This document shows positions 53,501 to 60,433 of a DNA stretch of 64,000 nt, piece by piece (the stretch's first letter is position 1; every line of letters starts with the position of its first letter). The DNA is taken from NCBI GenBank assembly GCA_012959525.1, contig DUDB01000032.1:1-64000 (forward strand). The letters are read 5' to 3'. Position numbers and translations under genes: made by a program. Source of the DNA: Planctomycetota bacterium (GTDB taxonomy: Bacteria > Planctomycetota > UBA1135 > GCA-002686595). Under the pieces are notes generated by a model. That model searched no databases. It was not told the DNA's origin and worked only from the letters and a program-made list of their open reading frames with translations.

Positions 53501-54000
53501 TCCCGCGCCTTGCGATCCGCCGCCTGGTAGGCGGATACTGCCTTGCGAGCGGGGTGTGATCTTGCGGGGTCGGGAAACAACTCGCGTACGGCCTCCAGAT
53601 CGAAGCCGCCGGCCATCTGCTTGCGGATGGCAGCGGCAACGTCTTTGCCGTGCAGGGCTTGGATGTCGATCAACTCCTCGGCTCCTATGAAGAAGCTGTG
53701 GGCGAGGTGTTCATCAGGTATGGCCGGCGGGGCGATTTCCTCCCCCTCTCGTGTCCACCGGACCCGTGGACCCTCGCGCTCCACGCTCACGAGCCCCTCC
53801 GAATCCTCGAAGACCGCACTGACGGAGACGTATCCCTTCGCCCGAGTGTCTGGCCAAAGCAGGGCCCGAACGGCGCGGGCCAGGGTGGACTTGCCTGCCT
53901 CGTTGGGTCCCTCCACCACGGTCAATCCGTCTTCGAATTCGACCCCATACCCGTCGTCGACGCCGGGCATGCTGTTGATGTGGAGGCGTCGGAGCTTCAC
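50515..54000 (-). CDS. SbcC/YhaN-like AAA ATPase with membrane hairpin
   Basis: An 1161-residue SMC-type ATPase. Walker A is GPNEAGKST (residues 31-39), the ABC signature is LSTGTRAQLLLAARLAF and Walker B with its glutamate is IFMDEALDHS (~860-870). Long coiled coils occupy ~150-390 and ~480-800. Unlike SbcC or Rad50, two hydrophobic helices (~406-445) interrupt the first coiled coil, as in the YhaN family, implying membrane attachment. A ~250-residue extension after Walker B has no recognised domain. GTG 54000 overlaps the nuclease gene's stop (GTGA), showing tight coupling. The pair is expected to process DNA ends. Confidence 0.8.
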   Translation of the reverse strand: MKLRRLHINSMPGVDDGYGVEFEDGLTVVEGPNEAGKSTLARAVRALLWPDTRAKGYVSVSAVFEDSEGLVSVEREGPRVRWTREGEEIAPPAIPDEHLAHSFFIGAEELIDIQALHGKDVAAAIRKQMAGGFDLEAVRELFPDPARSHPARKAVSAYQAADRKAREEEGRQEGIAHEAEQLEALQAKVRQGHGAIREARFVQAALRLTAKQGALEVQAALLAELPTELASLGTDALERLDQRLEEQEGKGQQKVKLVRDLERVQSDAAKCGLAQPVEARTLAILDDKASILRETQRKLEAATLNHAKSVSSHSNARQAVGGREGVDLDLGDGSEWFELLRQRAEVESECGATENLLKHLVQRGAAPELPREELEEGVRNLRLWLRAGLRSAPDTATGTDAFKKRCVGLAALSLVTAAVLFTLGLPYWALALGLGVGLVVPAAFLRSREAVGESGDLRARAQAEYPQSLDPPTAWEETIVQDCLNRLTQSLAEWLTFEEFERERSSLRNQLQGLEERAQQQDEERQELAQRIGADTDLPHAEMMTFARGLDRLAQAELALADAASESEQLQAQVDEQLANLGKALDAEGEAAPAEVPDAKPAVERLKQRSEALARARDAEERIGRDMARVQEDAQNIAGYIAQIYESAGLETGDRSGLAHLVNNSLPVYLEVSAKCRSLESSVAEAQGDLAGAPAEIARMAPEELEEHAVTLEARAETLEGLQQRAAQITERISFTMNADSQRELLAQRRDALEALSVCHDDGLDHLAGRFLMGRVTDRHKRDHEPLVLQNARKMFAKFTHQDYELEVARGGEGSFMARNNRRAVSLTPAQLSTGTRAQLLLAARLAFVETNQAKSPLPIFMDEALDHSDAERFSAIAASLGEVTQDGRQVIYLTNDATDAGLMERALVADGHPAPHRIDLGQVRGMGSQPMAATDLELAPIAVVPSPESMSSAEFGALIQVPALELTRGPAAQHVFYLLEDNLESLHTLLASHVDTVGQWQSVLRNDATLALKVQQGMSTAPTLEKRGLLLDAFCQAWVVGRGLPVSLEVLLGCGCLSDRWHEPLSAIAAGLDGNGTLFIEALRSKRDERSKGLQAKFIDELESSLQVSGHVTEAPMLDKDEVQRRVLLSDAAQGVDTQGVTGLVKRWWAHAQRGTSTNG

Positions 54001-55361
54001 GCGTGAGTCTCCTCTTCGCCTGTCCCACCGTCTTCTTGCTGTGCAAGGAGTGCACCAAGCGCACGCGTACCGGCCCTCTGGAGCCGTTCGATCAGAGCCT
54101 CTTCAGCTAGTGGGTCAGAGTAGTGACGCTGCTTGCTGACCTCGTGCCAGCGGCTGCTGCGAACCTCCTCTTCGAGAGAACAGCGGGCCGACTCAAGCAG
54201 GGCGTCGCGCTCGGGACTGGGGTGGGAGAGCAACAGAAGGTCACCTGCCATGAGCCCGGCCGGATCGTCGCTCTTGGAGAGGCGGTCCAGATCGATGGGC
54301 AGCTCAAATGCCGTGCGGAGCTTGTGGACGAAGACCTCGGTCTTCTCAACCGAGCGACGGAACTTCGGCCAGTGACCCTCATCGCCGACCCAGTGCTCGA
54401 GTTTAGCCTGGCCCTTGGGTCTGCCCGTGAACGTCACCCGCAGACCCAGGGCGCGCGGCTCGACGCCTCGATTGTGCAAGGCCTCGGTCACCTCGAGCTC
54501 CTTGGCCAAAACCAGATCACCCATAGCTTCGGGGGTGATCTCCTCCGGCACTTCAATCTCAACCTCTTCCCAGCGCAGCGGTGCGTTGACGACGTGCTCG
54601 GGGCGCATGCTGCCCCCTTCTTCCAGATGGATGATCCAAGGGCCGTGGTCGCCGGGTTCGCCTCCATCCAAACCGACGAGGGACCCCAGGTAACCGAAAG
54701 GTTGACCACCGGGCAGGGTGGCGGACCCCAGGCTGGGGAGGTGCACATGGCCGAGAAGCCAGCCGTCCAAGGGGACGCTGTCCAACTCCGTGCGCCGGAA
54801 AGGTGCGTACGGCCCTGACCCGTTCAGGTCTCCGTGCAAGAGACCCAGGAGTGGGACACCCTTCTCTGCTCTTGCCGGCGGGTTCTTGATCAGCGCCGGC
54901 AGAGGGCTTGAGTTGTGATGTCGGCTTGGAAAGGACCAGCCACAAATCGTTGCCACGGGGCGGCCCTTGGATTCGATGGTCTTCACCTCCCACTCACCAC
55001 CCAGGCCGATCAACTCCAGTCCGTCCAGCGTGGCGGCCAAGGATGGCAGGGCGTCGGCATCGTGATTGCCAACCACCGCCCATGCCCCGATGCCCGCAGC
55101 CTTGAGGCTTGCCAGCGCCAACTCCAGCGGCCGCAACGCCTCGAAGCGTGCGTTCATGCTCTCCACCAGGTCTCCGGCGAAGAGAACTCCGTCAACTTCT
55201 TCATCGATAGCGAGTGCGATGGCCGCTTTCAGGGCGGCAGCGGGCGTGAGCTTGTCCAGTCCGGGTAGCTCCACGGGCACACCTGAGGGCTGCATTCCCA
55301 GGTGCATGTCGCCAATTGCGAGCAGCTTTCCTCCCCCCGACGATCCTGATTTCGACCCCAT
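53997..55361 (-). CDS. SbcD/Mre11-like (YhaO-like) metallophosphoesterase
   Basis: A 454-residue nuclease subunit with the calcineurin-like metal motifs in order: IGDMHLG (D-x-H), FAGDLVESMN (GD), VVGNHDAD (GNHD), LLHGDLNGSG (His) and GHVHLPSLG (GHxH). The C-terminal ~180 residues include a helical region that would contact the ATPase partner. ATG 55361 is chosen because TATACT lies eight bases upstream and the frame before it is unlikely to be expressed. It is the first gene of a two-gene operon with the SbcC-like protein. Confidence 0.85.
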   Translation of the reverse strand: MGSKSGSSGGGKLLAIGDMHLGMQPSGVPVELPGLDKLTPAAALKAAIALAIDEEVDGVLFAGDLVESMNARFEALRPLELALASLKAAGIGAWAVVGNHDADALPSLAATLDGLELIGLGGEWEVKTIESKGRPVATICGWSFPSRHHNSSPLPALIKNPPARAEKGVPLLGLLHGDLNGSGPYAPFRRTELDSVPLDGWLLGHVHLPSLGSATLPGGQPFGYLGSLVGLDGGEPGDHGPWIIHLEEGGSMRPEHVVNAPLRWEEVEIEVPEEITPEAMGDLVLAKELEVTEALHNRGVEPRALGLRVTFTGRPKGQAKLEHWVGDEGHWPKFRRSVEKTEVFVHKLRTAFELPIDLDRLSKSDDPAGLMAGDLLLLSHPSPERDALLESARCSLEEEVRSSRWHEVSKQRHYSDPLAEEALIERLQRAGTRALGALLAQQEDGGTGEEETHA

Positions 55362-55369
55362 AGAAGACG

Positions 55370-55375
55370 AGTATA
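55370..55375 (-). promoter_or_regulatory. Candidate -10 of the repair operon
   Basis: TATACT on the minus strand, eight bases before the ATG at 55361. It implies a transcript with almost no leader. No clear -35. Confidence 0.4.
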
Positions 55376-55626
55376 GGGCGTCCGGGTCAGGGGTCCACAT
55401 TCCATAGTTTTCCCACGAACAGAAGGGTCTGGGCGGCTCGAGTCGGCGGAATCACTCTTGGCGTGAAACGAGTGAATAGGCCCACGGAGGGTGCGTAGGA
55501 CCTTCATGGAACCGCGTGGTGCCAACGCGGGGACTGGTCAGTTCGCCCCCCTGGGGATACCTTGCCCTTTCCGCAATCTTCGGTACGCACGATTCCCCCC
55601 CCTGGCCGCCAAGAGCGAGGCCCACC

Positions 55627-56142
55627 ATGATCATCGATCTACTCCTCCAGGACCCCCAAGCCGCATCGGAAGGCCAGGGCTTCTTTGCTCAGTTGGCAGA
55701 GTACCTGAAGCCCGACGTTCTGATGTCGTGGGAGTTCTGGACCGTGACCTCTGGCCTCCTCCTGCTGGGGGAGCTGTTGACGGCCAGCTTCCTGCTGTGT
55801 GCCTTCGTGCCGGGAACGGTCGTCGCCGCCATACTCGCCGCATTCGGCATCGGAATAAACGGTCAACTCTGGGGATTCATCATCGGCACGCTCTTCGGCC
55901 TCGTGGTCCTGCGTCCCATCCTGGTTAAGAAAGCCAATCAGGGAGGGGAGCCGTCCAATGTCGATGCCCTTGTCGGTCAATCCGGAGTCGTCACGGAGTC
56001 GATTACCGCGTCTACGCCTGGCCGCGTCAAGATTCGCTCGGAGGAGTGGCGTGCCACGGCCGGCGGTGACCTTGAATCCGGCACGTCCGTAAGCGTCGTC
56101 CGCGTGGAAGGCAATGCCGTTCACGTTCAATCTCAAGCCTAA
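55627..56142 (+). CDS. NfeD family membrane protein
   Basis: A 171-residue protein of the short NfeD type. Residues ~38-95 form three transmembrane helices (SGLLLLGELLTASFLLCAF, VVAAILAAFGIGI, LWGFIIGTLFGLVVLRPI), and the C-terminal ~65 residues are the OB-fold domain (ALVGQSGVVTESITAS, VVRVEGNAVHVQSQ). GAGG lies eight bases upstream. NfeD proteins work with SPFH proteins encoded next to them in membrane microdomain organisation, and the next gene is such a partner. Confidence 0.85.
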   Translation: MIIDLLLQDPQAASEGQGFFAQLAEYLKPDVLMSWEFWTVTSGLLLLGELLTASFLLCAFVPGTVVAAILAAFGIGINGQLWGFIIGTLFGLVVLRPILVKKANQGGEPSNVDALVGQSGVVTESITASTPGRVKIRSEEWRATAGGDLESGTSVSVVRVEGNAVHVQSQA

Positions 56143-56215
56143 TCCCCACCCTTTCCCCTCGCGGCGGCCCTGGCCCAGTCCCCGCCATCCTCGAACGGGC
56201 CGCTAGGAGAAAGCC

Positions 56216-57172
56216 ATGGAATATTTTCTCGGCGCCCTTGTTGCGGTCGTCATCGTCGGCGCGGCTCTCGGAGTCAAGATCGTCAATCAGGCCGAAGTCA
56301 TGATCATTGAGCGCCTGGGCAAGTTCAAGCGCACCCTGAACCCCGGGCTCAACATGATCATACCCTTCGTTGACAAGCCGCGTCCCATCCTGTGGCGCAC
56401 GCGGGTCACCAACCTGAAGGGCAGGGATGGCATCCGCGAGCAACACTCCAGGACGGTGGATCTGCGAGAGCAGGTGTTCGACTTCCCCAAGCAGTCCGTC
56501 ATCACGGCCGACAACGTGGTCATCGAGATCAACGGCCTCTTGTACTACCAGGTCACGGATCCGCGGCGGGCGGTGTATGAGGTCGCCAACCTGCCCAATG
56601 CCATCGAGAAGCTGGCCCAGACCACCTTGCGGAACATCATCGGGGAGCTGGCCTTGGACGCGACCCTGAGCTCGCGCGACGAGATCAATGGCAAGATGCG
56701 CACGGTGCTCGACGAGGCCACCGACAAGTGGGGCGTCAAGGTCAACCGCGTCGAGGTGCAGGATATCGACCCGCCCGTCACGGTGCGCGAGGCCATGGAG
56801 ATGCAGATGCGTGCCGAGCGCGAGCGCCGTGCGACCATCCTGGAGGCGGAGGGCGTTAAGACGTCCAAGGTTCTGCGAGCGGAAGGCGAGCGCGGTGCAC
56901 TGATCGCTACAGCTGAGGGTGCCCGTCAGAGCAAGATCCTTCGTGCTCAGGGTGAGGCGGAGTCCATTACGGTCGTCGCCAATGCTCTGGAGAAGGAGCA
57001 GATGAAGCCAGCGGACTACCTGATTGCCATGAAGTATCTGAGCACTCTGGCTCACATCGGCAGGGCCGAGGGTGGTGACAAGACCGTGTTCTTGCCCTAC
57101 GAGGCCAGCGCCGCGCTCGGCAGCCTTGGTGGCCTGCGCGAGATGTTCAACAAGGATGGCGGTGCCAGCTGA
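56216..57172 (+). CDS. SPFH/Band 7 family protein (QmcA-like)
   Basis: A 318-residue stomatin/prohibitin-type protein. It has an N-terminal membrane helix (FLGALVAVVIVGAALGV), an SPFH domain (QAEVMIIERLGKFKRTLNPG, DFPKQSVITADNVVIEI, NRVEVQDIDPP) and a long helical C-terminal segment (MQMRAERERRATILEAEGVK, repeated AEG units) that drives oligomer assembly. GGAGA lies eight bases before the ATG. The NfeD partner is 73 bases upstream. The assembly would form membrane-attached rings or scaffolds and recruit proteases or other cargo. Confidence 0.9.
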   Translation: MEYFLGALVAVVIVGAALGVKIVNQAEVMIIERLGKFKRTLNPGLNMIIPFVDKPRPILWRTRVTNLKGRDGIREQHSRTVDLREQVFDFPKQSVITADNVVIEINGLLYYQVTDPRRAVYEVANLPNAIEKLAQTTLRNIIGELALDATLSSRDEINGKMRTVLDEATDKWGVKVNRVEVQDIDPPVTVREAMEMQMRAERERRATILEAEGVKTSKVLRAEGERGALIATAEGARQSKILRAQGEAESITVVANALEKEQMKPADYLIAMKYLSTLAHIGRAEGGDKTVFLPYEASAALGSLGGLREMFNKDGGAS

Positions 57173-57185
57173 TCGTCGGCTCCCC

Positions 57186-58058
57186 ATGACAGGCGGGCAC
57201 CTCTACTTTGCCTACGGCTCGAATCTCGATGCCGTGGACTGGGGCACCTATTGCAAGGGCGCGGGCGCAGACCCGAATGGGATGCGCCCGCTTGGCCCCG
57301 CCTGGCTCCCCGACTACCGACTTGTGTTCCACTTCCACAGCGCATCGCGCTCGGGAGGAGCCGCAGACGTCATCCCCTCCGATCGTGGCGAGGCCGTGCC
57401 CGGCGTGCTCATGGAACTCACGGACGAGGCTTTGGGAGTGATGGATGCCAAGGAGGGTCATCCGAACGTCTATGAGAGGGAGGTCGTCCATGTGAGCACC
57501 ATGGATGGTCGCACTCACCCAGCCCTCACCTATCGCGTGACTCCAACCGCCCAGGCTTCAAAGCACACTCCCCCGAGCTCGTACTACGAAGGCCTGGTGC
57601 GCAACGGTTTGGCAAGCTGCGCCCTTCCCACACGACACCTCGACGCTGCGGTAGCTGGGCTCGGGGCATCAGGGCATTCCATTGGGGAGGTCTTCGTGTA
57701 CGGCACCTTGCTATCCGGGGAGAGCCGCCACGGCCACCTGATGGAGTTCAACCCGGTCGTGCAGGACGCGGCCCGTGCAAGCGCCGACCTGCTCGACCTG
57801 GGTTCCTACCCTGGACTCGTCCCGGGCGCAGGCAGCGTGCGGGGCGAGCTCTACGGCTTCGCGGACGTCGATGCCGTCCTGGCCTCCCTGGACCAGATCG
57901 AGGGCTACGGCGCTGGCGAGCCCAGCCTCTATAACCGGGTCGTGCTTCAGGTCGAGTCAGCTGGCGGCACGCAATGGGCCTGGACCTACGCCTACGCGCG
58001 TGAGGGGGGGACACCGATCCCGTCCGGGGACTGGCGCGAACATCGCTCTAGGGGCTAG
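57186..58058 (+). CDS. Tandem gamma-glutamylcyclotransferase-fold protein
   Basis: A 290-residue protein built from two GGCT/AIG2-like domains. Domain 1 (~1-150) has the glycine loop FAYGSNLD and the catalytic-type glutamate in AKEGHPNVYEREV. Domain 2 (~160-290) has VFVYGTLLSGESRHGHL and a glutamate in LDQIEGYGAGEPSLY. These folds release 5-oxoproline from gamma-glutamyl amino acids or act on gamma-glutamyl amines. Fusions of two copies are uncommon. ATG 57186 is the first sensible start, 14 bases after the SPFH gene. The two domains may have different substrates. Confidence 0.75.
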   Translation: MTGGHLYFAYGSNLDAVDWGTYCKGAGADPNGMRPLGPAWLPDYRLVFHFHSASRSGGAADVIPSDRGEAVPGVLMELTDEALGVMDAKEGHPNVYEREVVHVSTMDGRTHPALTYRVTPTAQASKHTPPSSYYEGLVRNGLASCALPTRHLDAAVAGLGASGHSIGEVFVYGTLLSGESRHGHLMEFNPVVQDAARASADLLDLGSYPGLVPGAGSVRGELYGFADVDAVLASLDQIEGYGAGEPSLYNRVVLQVESAGGTQWAWTYAYAREGGTPIPSGDWREHRSRG

Positions 58059-58065
58059 AGGCGTA

Positions 58066-58080
58066 CCGACACCGTGTCGG
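58066..58080 (+). promoter_or_regulatory. Operator-like palindrome at the asparaginase promoter
   Basis: CCGACAC-C-GTGTCGG, perfect seven-base arms, lying two bases before the -10 element, so a bound protein would block RNA polymerase. A shorter relative (CCGAC-CGT-GTCGG) occurs at 44275-44287. Confidence 0.35.
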
Positions 58081-58082
58081 CG

Positions 58083-58088
58083 TAGAAT
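58083..58088 (+). promoter_or_regulatory. Candidate leaderless -10 of the asparaginase gene
   Basis: TAGAAT ends six bases before GTG 58095. No Shine-Dalgarno sequence is possible in such a short interval. Confidence 0.4.
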
Positions 58089-58094
58089 GTGGAC

Positions 58095-59087
58095 GTGAGT
58101 TCCCTACCCCAAATCACCATCCTTGCTACAGGCGGCACTATTGCCGGCCGTGGTAGCACCCCGGACCAGAGCGCGTACACCTCGGCGACTCTGCACGTGG
58201 AGGAGCTGATCGCGAGCGTGCCGTCCCTGTCCGAGTTGGCGCAGGTTGATGGGGAACAGGTGGCCCAGGTGGGGAGTCAGGACGTGGGTCCGGCGCACTG
58301 GCTGGAGTTGGCTCGGCGTGCTCGGGTTTGCTTAGCGCGCGAAGGGACCGCGGGAGTCGTCGTGACCCACGGTACGGATACATTGGAGGAGACCGCGTTC
58401 TTTCTTGATCAGGTCCTTCCTTCAGACAAGCCGATTGTGGTGACGGGTGCGATGCGCCCCGCATCTGGTCTTTCGGCCGATGGACCGCGCAACATCCTCG
58501 ACTCGGTACGGGTCGCGGTTCACCCCGGGGCCCGAGGTCGAGGAGTACTGGTGGTGCTGGACGAGATCATCCATAGTGCCCGGGCAGTGACCAAGACCAA
58601 CACGGCACGCGTCTCAACCTTCCAGTCTCCGGATATGGGGACTGCAGGTGCGATCATTGCCGGTCGCACCACTTTCTATCGCAAGGCCACGCCGAGGCCT
58701 GAGCGCAGCTTGCCGAATCTGGAGGGCCTCACCTCTTTGCCCCGCGTGGAAATCGTGAGTGCATGCGCGGGGGCGCAACCCGACGTCGTTCAGGCCTACG
58801 TGGATCTTGGAGCGCAAGGCATCGTGCTTGCGGGCGTGGGCAACGGAAATGCCTCCAAGGAGATGGTCGCCGCTCTGGCCGAAGCCGTGAGTGCAGGTGT
58901 GCCGGTGGTGCGCAGTACTCGTGCGGGCAGCGGTTTTGTGGCTCGCAACCTGGAGATTGATGACGACGGTTTGGGGTTCGTGGCAGCGGGCCCGATGAAT
59001 CCGGCCAAGGCACGGGTGCTCCTGCAGCTCGCCCTACTGGACACCACAGAGGCCAGCCGCATCCAAGAGCGTTTCTTCTCCGTGTAG
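58095..59087 (+). CDS. L-asparaginase (type II-like fold), cytoplasmic
   Basis: A 330-residue asparaginase/glutaminase. The two threonine motifs are present: ILATGGTIAG (nucleophile Thr) and VVTHGTDTLEETAFFL (second Thr with Asp), and the catalytic Lys lies in TKTNTARVSTFQSP. No signal peptide is present, so it is cytoplasmic. GTG 58095 is preferred for the -10 spacing; GTG 58089 is two codons upstream. It hydrolyses Asn to Asp and ammonia. A sulfatase gene follows after 11 bases and may be co-transcribed. Confidence 0.9.
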   Translation: MSSLPQITILATGGTIAGRGSTPDQSAYTSATLHVEELIASVPSLSELAQVDGEQVAQVGSQDVGPAHWLELARRARVCLAREGTAGVVVTHGTDTLEETAFFLDQVLPSDKPIVVTGAMRPASGLSADGPRNILDSVRVAVHPGARGRGVLVVLDEIIHSARAVTKTNTARVSTFQSPDMGTAGAIIAGRTTFYRKATPRPERSLPNLEGLTSLPRVEIVSACAGAQPDVVQAYVDLGAQGIVLAGVGNGNASKEMVAALAEAVSAGVPVVRSTRAGSGFVARNLEIDDDGLGFVAAGPMNPAKARVLLQLALLDTTEASRIQERFFSV

Positions 59088-59098
59088 GGCGGGCCAAG

Positions 59099-60415
59099 AT
59101 GTTCTGTAGCCTAGCCCTTGTCAGCGCCCTGGCCCTTCAGACTGCCGAGAGCCAGAAGCCGAACATCCTGCTCATCATGGCCGACGACGTCGGCGTAGAG
59201 GCCTTCAGCAGCTACGGTGGAGAGAGCTACCACACCCCCCATATAGACGCCCTCGCCGATCAGGGGATGCGTTTCTCCCACTGCTACTCGCAGCCCCTGT
59301 GCACTCCGAGCCGCGTCAAGTTGCTGACGGGCAAGAGCAACCTGCGCAACTACGTTCGCTTTTCCATCCTTGACCGGAACGAGCGCACGTTTGCTCACAT
59401 GGCCAAGGAGGCGGGCTATGCAACGGCCATCGCGGGCAAGTGGCAGTTGTTGGGCGCGAGCCACTATGGTGAGTGGGCAGGTCGCGGAGCCACACCTGAT
59501 CAAGCGGGTTTTGACACCTGGTGTTTGTGGCAGGTCGGGGAGTTGGGATCTCGGTACTGGAACCCGCAGATGGAGGTCGACGGTAAATTGCTGGAGCCGG
59601 CGCAGGGTAGGTTCGGGCCAGACCTCTCCTGCCAGCATCTGCTTGAATTTGCCGCGGAACACAGAAGCGATCCCTTCTTGGCCTACTTTCCAATGGCTCT
59701 GGTGCACTCCCCATTTGTGCACACTCCTCTGACGCGTACGGAGCAAACGGCAGAAGTTGACCTGGGGAGCAAGCAGGAGCGATTCGCCGAGATGATGACC
59801 TATATGGACGTCGTTGTTGGCCGACTCGTTTCGGGTCTCGAAGCACTTGGACTTCGCGAGCGCACCTTGATCGTGTTCATTGGAGACAACGGCACTTCCC
59901 GCGGAATTCAATCCGTCCAGGGCGGACAGAAGATAACTGGGGCCAAGGCACACCCCACCGATGCGGGCACCCACGTGCCCATGATCGCTTCATGGCCTGG
60001 GCACATTGAACCTGGGAGCGTCTGCGACGATTTGGTGGACTTCTCCGACTTCATGCCCACGCTTGCGGAAGCCATGGGCCAGAGCCTTCCGTCCGGCCAA
60101 GCCTGTGACGGATTCTCGTTTCTGCCCCAACTCCTGGGGCAGGAGGGCAGCCCGCGCGAGTTCATTACCATCTATTCCAATCCGCGCCCCGAGGATCCGG
60201 CCAAGAACCCGCGCATGTGCTTCGCCCGCAACAAGCGCTTCAAGCTGTACGACGACGGCCGACTGTTTGATTGCGTAGAGGATCCCCTTGAAGAGCGCCC
60301 GCTCGCGGTTGAAGGGGGGGACGACGAGCAGCGCCGGACGCACAAGGTCCTGCAGGGTGCGTTGAAGAGCCTGCCCATTGAGCCCCCTCACTTGCGCGGG
60401 GAGAGTCAGGGCTGA
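59099..60415 (+). CDS. Secreted sulfatase (third)
   Basis: A 438-residue type I sulfatase with a short signal peptide (SLALVSALALQTAES). Motifs: LLIMADDVGVEAFSSYG, LCTPSRVKLLTG (formylglycine motif C-x-P-S-R), AGKWQLLGASHYG and FIGDNGTSRGIQS. Glycine-lysine at the last ligand region (KITGAKAHPTDAGTHVPM) is typical. It is shorter than the 607-residue protein at 48705 because the C-terminal beta region is missing. It lies downstream of asparaginase and is convergent with the CotH gene. Confidence 0.85.
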   Translation: MFCSLALVSALALQTAESQKPNILLIMADDVGVEAFSSYGGESYHTPHIDALADQGMRFSHCYSQPLCTPSRVKLLTGKSNLRNYVRFSILDRNERTFAHMAKEAGYATAIAGKWQLLGASHYGEWAGRGATPDQAGFDTWCLWQVGELGSRYWNPQMEVDGKLLEPAQGRFGPDLSCQHLLEFAAEHRSDPFLAYFPMALVHSPFVHTPLTRTEQTAEVDLGSKQERFAEMMTYMDVVVGRLVSGLEALGLRERTLIVFIGDNGTSRGIQSVQGGQKITGAKAHPTDAGTHVPMIASWPGHIEPGSVCDDLVDFSDFMPTLAEAMGQSLPSGQACDGFSFLPQLLGQEGSPREFITIYSNPRPEDPAKNPRMCFARNKRFKLYDDGRLFDCVEDPLEERPLAVEGGDDEQRRTHKVLQGALKSLPIEPPHLRGESQG

Positions 60416-60433
60416 CGACAACGGGGGATCAGG

